A stretch of 7,881 bases of DNA. Source: Firmicutes bacterium UBA1065. GTDB lineage: Bacteria; Bacillota; Clostridia; Tissierellales; Sedimentibacteraceae. How positions within the stretch are numbered: position 1 is the stretch's first letter; every line of letters begins with the position of its first letter. Positions 1-4,420 of the stretch are shown here, in pieces. A model generated the notes under the pieces. The model was given only the letters and a program-made list of their open reading frames with translations. It was not told the origin of the DNA and searched no databases. Location of the stretch: contig DCDC01000111.1 of assembly GCA_002316225.1 (NCBI GenBank), positions 1 to 7,881 on the forward strand, read 5' to 3'. The position numbers and the translations under genes are program-made.

Positions 1-1011
1 GGCCAGGTTGTCTATCTTTGTGATGGCTAAATCCGTGAGGCCCGAAACCCTGACAGCAGTCTTTATAATAACAAAGTCAAGCCAGCCGCACCTTCTTGCC
101 CTGCCGGTTGTAACACCATACTCAAAGCCCTTTTCCCTTATCCATTCTCCGGTGGCATCATTTAGCTCTGTCGGGAAGGGCCCTTTTCCTACTCTCGTTG
201 TATAAGCTTTTGTAACCCCGATGGCCCCGTTTATCAATCCGGGTCCTATTCCGCTGCCCGTGCATACACCGCCGGCAATAGTGTTTGAAGAAGTTACATA
301 GGGATAAGTTCCGTAATCTATGTCAAGAAGCATTCCCTGTGCTCCCTCGAATAAAACATTTTTCCCTGCTTTCATTTCGTTGAATATCCTTACCGATGCA
401 TCCTGAACGAAAGGAGTCAATTTGTCGGCATATTCAGTGTACTCGGCATATATTTCTTCAAAGTTTAAAGGTTTTTCATTATAAATTTTTTCTATTATTT
501 CATTTTTATTTTTAATATTCTCTTCTAGTTTTTCCCTGAACACTTGGGGGTTTAACAAGTCGCAAATCCTTATGCCGCTTCTTTCAATCTTATCCGTGTA
601 GCATGGCCCTATACCTTTCTGGGTAGTTCCTATGTCTTTTTTTCCTCTTGAACTTTCCTTCAGGCTGTCAAGAAGCCTGTGATAGGGCATCACTACATGA
701 GCCCTGTCACTCACTATGAGTTTTTCAGGGGTAACCTTTATTCCCATTCCTTTCAAACAATCAATCTCTTCAAAAAATGCTTTTGGATCTATAACAACTC
801 CGTTGCCTAAAACGTTGAGTTTATCATCGTACAGGATTCCCGAAGGTATCAGGTGAAGTTTGTATTGATTATCACCGACTTCTACCGTGTGACCAGCATT
901 GTTTCCTCCTTGAAATCTTACGACCAGGTTTGCCTTTTCGGCAAAAAAATCAGTCATTTTACCCTTGCCTTCATCTCCCCATTGAGCTCCTAAAACCACG
1001 TATGCCGGCAT
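1..1011 (-). CDS. purA: Adenylosuccinate synthetase, C-terminus cut by window edge
   Basis: Cytoplasmic enzyme that joins IMP and aspartate using GTP to give adenylosuccinate, the first committed step from IMP to AMP. I translated the minus strand from the ATG at 1011-1009: 337 codons stay open to base 1, and the family is usually about 425-430 residues, so roughly 90 C-terminal residues are missing. Diagnostic motifs are QWGDEGKGK at residues 10-18 (P-loop-like, with catalytic Asp13), NNAGHTV with His41, GTTQKGIGPCYTDK at 128-141 (second family signature), SSNTIAGGVCTG at 241-252, RVGKGPFPTEL at 273-283, TTGRARRCGWLD at 301-312 and the guanine-binding TKID at 331-334. No frameshift or missing key residue is visible. 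The start is fixed by AAGGAGG at 1025-1019, 7 nt upstream. It has its own promoter and sits after the terminator of the phosphatase gene, so it starts a separate transcript. Confidence 0.97.
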   Translation of the reverse strand, partial: MPAYVVLGAQWGDEGKGKMTDFFAEKANLVVRFQGGNNAGHTVEVGDNQYKLHLIPSGILYDDKLNVLGNGVVIDPKAFFEEIDCLKGMGIKVTPEKLIVSDRAHVVMPYHRLLDSLKESSRGKKDIGTTQKGIGPCYTDKIERSGIRICDLLNPQVFREKLEENIKNKNEIIEKIYNEKPLNFEEIYAEYTEYADKLTPFVQDASVRIFNEMKAGKNVLFEGAQGMLLDIDYGTYPYVTSSNTIAGGVCTGSGIGPGLINGAIGVTKAYTTRVGKGPFPTELNDATGEWIREKGFEYGVTTGRARRCGWLDFVIIKTAVRVSGLTDLAITKIDNLA

Positions 1012-1018
1012 AATTATT

Positions 1019-1025
1019 CCTCCTT
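1019..1025 (-). promoter_or_regulatory. Ribosome binding site of purA
   Basis: The minus strand reads AAGGAGG, a near-perfect Shine-Dalgarno sequence, 7 nt before the ATG at 1011. It fixes the purA start. Confidence 0.9.
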
Positions 1026-1071
1026 AAAAAGTATCTTTATACTTATATTTTACACATAAAAAAGCGTAATA

Positions 1072-1100
1072 ATCTTAACACAGGTTTTTTTTCAAGTCAA
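1072..1100 (-). promoter_or_regulatory. Promoter of purA, sigma-A type
   Basis: On the minus strand TTGACT (1100-1095) is followed after exactly 17 nt by TAAGAT (1077-1072). The match to TTGACA-N17-TATAAT is good. Transcription would begin near 1065, giving a leader of about 55 nt with no room for a purine riboswitch. Confidence 0.75.
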
Positions 1101-1104
1101 TATT

Positions 1105-1148
1105 TATTGCGAACATTTTTTATTATTTTATCATAAAAATTCGCTATG
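1105..1148 (-). promoter_or_regulatory. Possible PurR operator (two weak PurBox-like sites)
   Basis: Just upstream of the purA -35 lie TATTGCGAACATT (1105-1117) and, inverted, AAAATTCGCTATG (1136-1148). Compared with the Bacillus PurBox consensus AWWWCCGAACWWT as I recall it, they match at 11 and 10 of 13 positions, with 18 nt between them. GCGAA and TTCGC are exact inverse complements. AT-rich DNA makes partial matches easy, and PurR is not known to be present in this genome. Confidence 0.25.
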
Positions 1149-1207
1149 TTTGGAATGTTTAAAATAATTTTAATCTATTCGTTTAGGATAATACCTTTCT
1201 CAGCAAT

Positions 1208-1245
1208 AAAAAACACCGGCAAGACTTTACATTTTCTCACCGGTG
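1208..1245 (-). terminator. Intrinsic terminator of the phosphatase-LysM gene
   Basis: On the minus strand CACCGGTGAG (1245-1236) pairs with CTTGCCGGTG (1223-1214). The stem is 10 bp with two G-U pairs and a 12-nt loop. Six T residues (1213-1208) follow directly. It lies about 30 nt past the TAA at 1276-1274, which separates this gene from purA. Confidence 0.9.
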
Positions 1246-1273
1246 CCATTTGTCTTTATTAAAGCTTCTTAAA

Positions 1274-2626
1274 TTATTCGGATGGTAAAATCAATATTTG
1301 TCCTACATATATCAAGTCCGGATTGCTGATTTTATCCTTGTTGAGATTGTATATTTCCATATAGCGGGCACCGTTGCCCAGATAAGTTTTGGCTATATTC
1401 CACAGGCAGTCGCCGGCAACAACAACGTATGTAACTTCCGAAACAGGAGTCTCTTCAACAACCGGTTCTTCTGTAACCGGTTCTTCAACAGGGGGTAGAT
1501 CCGGAACTGTTATTTCAGCTGATAATTTTGATTTGAGAGCGGCAATCTCATTTGAAGTCATTCCGGCTTTCAACAGGTAATTTTCTGCAGCTAATGCCAA
1601 ATCACATTCTGAAATATCCGAACCTTTTTCCAATCCGCAAAGGACTGTGGTTACGGATGCTATAATATTGCTCTCTGCTATTTTATTATATTGCTCACTG
1701 CCTTTTTCGATCTTGTAGTAGTTTTCATATGTAGTCATGTAATCAGCCACTACTTCATCAAGGCTTGCTCCCATCAGGCATTCCAACAAGGCGCTTGCAA
1801 ATCCGGCACGGTCCTTTCCCTCGGTGCAATGAATCAAATAAGGGCCTTCATTATTAATTAAAAAGCGCAATCCTTGTGCCAGTTTTTCACCGAAATCTGC
1901 TCCTGCAATATCAACTCCCATATTTAAGTTTATAACTTTTCCTGAATCATATAAGCTTTTATAATATTGAGAGTTATAGTCTTCCGCAGCCATATATCCG
2001 ACAACTTCTTCATCTGAATCGGCAAAGTTTATAATTGTCTTTACACCTGCAGCCTGGGCTAATTTATCAGCATAAGCAGCCCTTCCCAATTCGTTGTTTA
2101 CGGGGCTTGAACTCCTGTATAGCAAGCCGGGAGTTATTCCGGTTGTTTTAATTAATCGGAAATTAGCAAATACTTCATCAGATTCATAATCTTCACGAAC
2201 ATTGGTGCGGGTCAGCTGTCGCATCAAGTATTCTCCCAGGTAACCTCCCTTTTCATGCATTGAGAATGTCAGCTTGTCCCCGACATTTACATTATAGGTT
2301 GTTGAGAAATTACCCATGTTGATTGCAACAACAAGCAAATCGTTCGCTTTATCATGGCGGACCACAAGACTTCCCGTATCCACATCACTGTAAGAAGTGC
2401 AGAAAGGAATTTGCAGAACTTGATCACCAAATGCAACCCTAAGGATGTCACCTAATTCATAACCGGCATCATACAGGGCCTGGGGTTTAGTATCCATGGT
2501 CAGGTTGCCGTACTTTTGCACCTCTAAAACAGTACCCTCAACAGCCCCATAGCCTTCTTCAGCATAGGCTGTAAAGGAAAACACCATGATAAAGATTAAA
2601 AGCAGTGACAGTATTTTTCTTACCAT
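1274..2626 (-). CDS. Exported tyrosine phosphatase-like protein with C-terminal LysM domain
   Basis: A 450-residue protein from the preferred start. Residues 1-22 form a signal peptide (RK, a long hydrophobic run, then TAYA before EE). Residues about 23-130 are a beta-rich domain resembling the C-terminal domain of SAM hydroxide adenosyltransferases (PFCTSYSDVDTG at 74-85, VVAINMGN at 99-106, VGDKL at 115-119). Residues about 150-335 resemble the Y_phosphatase3 family: RSSSP near 171-175, and the phosphate loop HCTEGKDRAG with Cys267 and Arg273 (CX5R). Residues about 375-398 are a Pro/Glu/Val linker with a repeated EEPV unit, and 400-448 are one LysM peptidoglycan-binding domain. I infer a wall-bound phosphatase acting outside the membrane; the substrate is unknown. 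An ATG at 2632 is also in frame but lies only 2 nt from the AGGAGG. It has its own promoter and terminator, so it is probably monocistronic. Confidence 0.9.
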   Translation of the reverse strand: MVRKILSLLLIFIMVFSFTAYAEEGYGAVEGTVLEVQKYGNLTMDTKPQALYDAGYELGDILRVAFGDQVLQIPFCTSYSDVDTGSLVVRHDKANDLLVVAINMGNFSTTYNVNVGDKLTFSMHEKGGYLGEYLMRQLTRTNVREDYESDEVFANFRLIKTTGITPGLLYRSSSPVNNELGRAAYADKLAQAAGVKTIINFADSDEEVVGYMAAEDYNSQYYKSLYDSGKVINLNMGVDIAGADFGEKLAQGLRFLINNEGPYLIHCTEGKDRAGFASALLECLMGASLDEVVADYMTTYENYYKIEKGSEQYNKIAESNIIASVTTVLCGLEKGSDISECDLALAAENYLLKAGMTSNEIAALKSKLSAEITVPDLPPVEEPVTEEPVVEETPVSEVTYVVVAGDCLWNIAKTYLGNGARYMEIYNLNKDKISNPDLIYVGQILILPSE

Positions 2627-2634
2627 TTTCATTT

Positions 2635-2640
2635 CCTCCT
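2635..2640 (-). promoter_or_regulatory. Ribosome binding site that decides the phosphatase start
   Basis: The minus strand reads AGGAGG at 2640-2635. The first in-frame ATG (2632) is only 2 nt downstream, too close for good initiation. The second ATG (2626) is 8 nt downstream, which is ideal. I therefore place the start at 2626, making the protein two residues shorter than a longest-ORF call. Confidence 0.75.
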
Positions 2641-2675
2641 AATATCTGGTATTTTATCAGCATTAACCTGCAATA

Positions 2676-2704
2676 ATTATAGCATTTAAACCCGTATAAT
2701 TCCA
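2676..2704 (-). promoter_or_regulatory. Probable promoter of the phosphatase-LysM gene
   Basis: The minus strand has TGCTATAAT, an extended -10 with a perfect TATAAT at 2681-2676. The -35 at 17 nt spacing is poor (TGGAAT, 2704-2699), as is common for extended -10 promoters. The leader would be about 45 nt. Confidence 0.55.
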
Positions 2705-2706
2705 TG

Positions 2707-2751
2707 CCCTTTAAGCAATTTTTTGAACTTATATTTGCCAAAGGGTTTTTT
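2707..2751 (+). terminator. Terminator-like hairpin inside the divergent promoter region
   Basis: On the plus strand CCCTTT (2707-2712) and GCAA (2715-2718) face TTGC (2735-2738) and AAAGGG (2740-2745), with small internal mismatches and a 16-nt loop, followed by six T residues (2746-2751). The shape is that of an intrinsic terminator, but no plus-strand gene ends upstream. It may stop antisense transcription or be chance in AT-rich DNA. Confidence 0.3.
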
Positions 2752-2785
2752 AATGGTATAATTTTAATTGAAGATAATATTTTTA

Positions 2786-2814
2786 TGTTAATTATAATTT
2801 TTATATGATATAAT
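2786..2814 (+). promoter_or_regulatory. Probable promoter of the S41 protease gene
   Basis: TGATATAAT holds a perfect TATAAT (2809-2814) preceded by TGn, an extended -10. The -35 at 17 nt spacing is weak (TGTTAA, 2786-2791). The leader would be about 100 nt; a second possible pair is TTGATA with TATAAG nearer the gene at 19 nt spacing. Confidence 0.5.
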
Positions 2815-2912
2815 GACTAACGTGCAAAAGGCTTTATTAATTTGATAGGATAAATTGATATTGAAAGCATATAAATAAATATAAGCGTTTGATTCAGCTT
2901 AATTCTTATAGC

Positions 2913-2917
2913 GGGAG
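2913..2917 (+). promoter_or_regulatory. Ribosome binding site that decides the S41 protease start
   Basis: GGGAG lies 7 nt before the ATG at 2925. The frame stays open upstream to a TTG at 2889, but that TTG has no such site and would add 12 residues before the membrane anchor. I use 2925. Confidence 0.75.
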
Positions 2918-2924
2918 TGAATAT

Positions 2925-4145
2925 ATGGTATCGAAGAGAAAATATATCATTACGGTGATTGCGGTTGCCCTTTTGGCGGTTTTTCTTACCTTGACACTTG
3001 GAAATGTGTTCTTGGTTGAAATAGGACAAAAAGTATTCTTATCAAAAGATGAATATTTACAATTGAAAGACATGTATGAAAAGTACAAGAAGCAAGAAAA
3101 GGTAATGGAAATTGCGAAAAGGGAATTTTTATATGATGCCGATGAAAAAGTGATGCTTCAGGGAGCCTTGCAGGGAACCTTGAAGGCTTTGGGCGATCCA
3201 TATACCCAGTTCATGACCAAGGAAGAATTTGACGCATTGATGCAGGACACGGAAGGTTCATACGAAGGCATAGGGGTGTATATAACTGCCGGGGATGACA
3301 ACAGGATAATTATTGTTTCACCCATAGAGGACACTCCTGCGGAAAAGGCAGGACTTAAAACAGGGGATAAGATCCTTCGGATAAACGGGGTTGAATACAC
3401 TGCGGACCAAATTAATTTGGCCGTAAGTGTTATGAAAGGGGAGCCCGGAACAAGCGTAACCCTGACTATCCAAAGAGTTTTGCCGGATGGAAGCCACGAT
3501 GTGTCGGATTTAGTGATTAAGAGGGAAAAAATAAGAATTAATACTGTAAAGTCGGCAATGCTTGAAGGTGATATAGGATACATCAGGCTCACCACCTTTG
3601 ACATGCAGACTGCAAGTGATTTTAAAAATGCCTATAATAACTTGAAGAATAAGGGCATGAAAGGCCTGGTCATTGATTTGAGATATAATCCCGGAGGGAT
3701 GATTAACTCTACTGTTGAAATAACGGATATATTCCTGGGTGAGGGCATAGTGACCTACACTAAAACCAAATCAGGAGAAATTGAATATTTTAAATCGGAT
3801 GCAAAGTTTGAAGACATACCAATCGTGCTATTAATAAATGAAGGGAGCGCCAGCGCTTCGGAGATCATGGCAGGAGCCATGAAGGATACCAAGAGGGCAG
3901 TCCTGGTAGGGAACAGGACATTTGGCAAGGGGATAGTACAGAAGGTTCAAAGGTTTGGAAATGATGGTGAAGGAATTAAAATGACGGTTTCCGAATACTT
4001 CACGCCGGCGGGAATAAACATCCACGGGGTGGGAATCGAGCCGGATATTGAAATTTCACTGCCGGAGAATGCCGAGGGCTACGGATATGAATTCTACGAA
4101 ACAGATACCCAGCTCCAAAAAGCAGTTGAGATACTGAGAAAATGA
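2925..4145 (+). CDS. S41 carboxy-terminal processing protease, membrane-anchored
   Basis: A 406-residue serine protease of the CtpA/CtpB/Prc family, which trims or degrades exported proteins from the C-terminus. Residues 1-5 are basic and 7-30 are hydrophobic without a clear cleavage site, so this is probably a signal anchor with the enzyme outside. Residues about 40-68 are a charged helix, and 110-185 are a PDZ domain (YEGIGVYI at 113-120, the substrate-binding GIG loop; TPAEKAGLKTGDKILRING at 137-155). The S41 core has DLRYNPGG (251-258), NEGSASASE with Ser310, and FGKGIVQ with Lys335 and Gln339. The Ser-Lys and Ser-Gln spacings of 25 and 29 equal those I recall for Bacillus CtpB. All catalytic residues are present, so it should be active. 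No C-terminal peptidoglycan-binding domain follows, unlike some relatives. It stands alone, with its own promoter and terminator; the substrate is not indicated. Confidence 0.95.
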   Translation: MVSKRKYIITVIAVALLAVFLTLTLGNVFLVEIGQKVFLSKDEYLQLKDMYEKYKKQEKVMEIAKREFLYDADEKVMLQGALQGTLKALGDPYTQFMTKEEFDALMQDTEGSYEGIGVYITAGDDNRIIIVSPIEDTPAEKAGLKTGDKILRINGVEYTADQINLAVSVMKGEPGTSVTLTIQRVLPDGSHDVSDLVIKREKIRINTVKSAMLEGDIGYIRLTTFDMQTASDFKNAYNNLKNKGMKGLVIDLRYNPGGMINSTVEITDIFLGEGIVTYTKTKSGEIEYFKSDAKFEDIPIVLLINEGSASASEIMAGAMKDTKRAVLVGNRTFGKGIVQKVQRFGNDGEGIKMTVSEYFTPAGINIHGVGIEPDIEISLPENAEGYGYEFYETDTQLQKAVEILRK

Positions 4146-4208
4146 TATATTGGTCCTGAGCCAAATTTTCGTATAATTGACAATGTCATTGCTATGAATA
4201 TCCCATAG

Positions 4209-4271
4209 TGTCATCCTGAGGGCTTTAGCCCGAAGGATCTCTTGAGATCCTTCGCTATGCTCAGGATGACA
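4209..4271. repeat. 63-bp compound palindromic repeat, intact copy
   Basis: The ends TGTCATCCTGAG (4209-4220) and CTCAGGATGACA (4260-4271) are perfect 12-bp inverse complements. Inside lies a perfect 11-bp inverted repeat, CGAAGGATCTC (4231-4241) and GAGATCCTTCG (4244-4254), and beside it a 3-bp mini-hairpin GGC-TTTA-GCC (4221-4230). Folded, this gives a three-way junction. It is two inverted copies of a unit TGTCATCCTGAG-spacer-CGAAGGATCTC with spacers of 10 and 5 nt. It lies between the protease stop and its terminator, so it would be transcribed in that 3' UTR. A decayed half-copy is at 6268-6295. No coding capacity is visible. Confidence 0.85.
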
Positions 4272-4291
4272 TAAGAGAGTTTATAATTAAC

Positions 4292-4324
4292 AAGAGACAG
4301 AATTATCTGTCTCTTTTGTCTTTT
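4292..4324 (+). terminator. Intrinsic terminator of the S41 protease gene
   Basis: AAGAGACAGA (4292-4301) and TCTGTCTCTT (4306-4315) form a perfect 10-bp stem with an ATTA loop, followed by a T-rich tail (TTTTGTCTTTT, 4314-4324). On the minus strand the tail after the stem is not T-rich, so it mainly serves the plus strand. It overlaps the last codons and stop of the small ORF on the other strand. Confidence 0.85.
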
Positions 4325-4407
4325 ATGAATAAGATTACCATAGCTATCATTATTAAGATGAACATTACGGGTAAAATTAAAGTAATATACCCTGTATCAA
4401 AAGGCAT
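4303..4407 (-). CDS. Small single-pass membrane peptide, 34 aa, unknown function
   Basis: An ORF of 34 codons plus TAA on the minus strand, ATG at 4407-4405. It begins MPFDTGYITLILPVMFILI, continues as a hydrophobic stretch (about residues 8-28, rich in Ile, Leu, Met and Val) and ends in a charged tail, KDKRDR. It should span the membrane once; the basic tail suggests a cytoplasmic C-terminus. AGGAGG lies exactly 7 nt before the ATG and overlaps the TAG of the transglutaminase gene, whose end is only 11 nt away, so the two are probably co-transcribed and translationally coupled. I do not recognise a family. It could be a partner or stabiliser of the exported protein or an unrelated small envelope protein. 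The ribosome binding site, spacing and composition argue against chance, but conservation is untested. Confidence 0.7.
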   Translation of the reverse strand: MPFDTGYITLILPVMFILIMIAMVILFIKDKRDR

Positions 4408-4414
4408 GCCGGTA

Positions 4415-4420
4415 CCTCCT
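4415..4420 (-). promoter_or_regulatory. Ribosome binding site of the small membrane peptide, overlapping the upstream stop
   Basis: The minus strand reads TTAGGAGG: the TAG at 4421-4419 ends the transglutaminase-like gene and its last two bases are the first two of AGGAGG (4420-4415). The spacing to the ATG at 4407 is 7 nt. This layout is typical of termination-reinitiation coupling. Confidence 0.75.

Noticed and set aside
8..205. Plus-strand ORF of 65 codons at the left edge
   Set aside because: It lies antisense inside purA, whose motifs are unmistakable, and it has no ribosome binding site or recognisable protein character.
882..911. Strong internal Shine-Dalgarno (AAGGAGG) followed by an ATG inside purA
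   Set aside because: The ATG is out of frame and reaches a stop after five codons. The motif comes from the conserved Q-G-G-N-N codons.
1012..1071. Purine riboswitch in the purA leader
   Set aside because: The leader is only about 55 nt, AT-rich, and shows no three-way junction or conserved purine aptamer core.
1440..1500. Short tandem DNA repeats in the phosphatase gene as a mobile or CRISPR-like repeat
   Set aside because: They encode the EEPV repeats of the linker before LysM; low-complexity linkers of this type are common in wall proteins.
2889..2924. Longer protease frame beginning at a TTG
   Set aside because: There is no ribosome binding site at the TTG, while GGGAG is 7 nt before the ATG at 2925, directly ahead of a normal basic n-region and membrane anchor.
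3158..3604. Minus-strand ORF of 148 codons, the longest antisense frame
   Set aside because: It mirrors the PDZ part of the S41 protease. Its composition is that of a complementary frame and no ribosome binding site precedes it.
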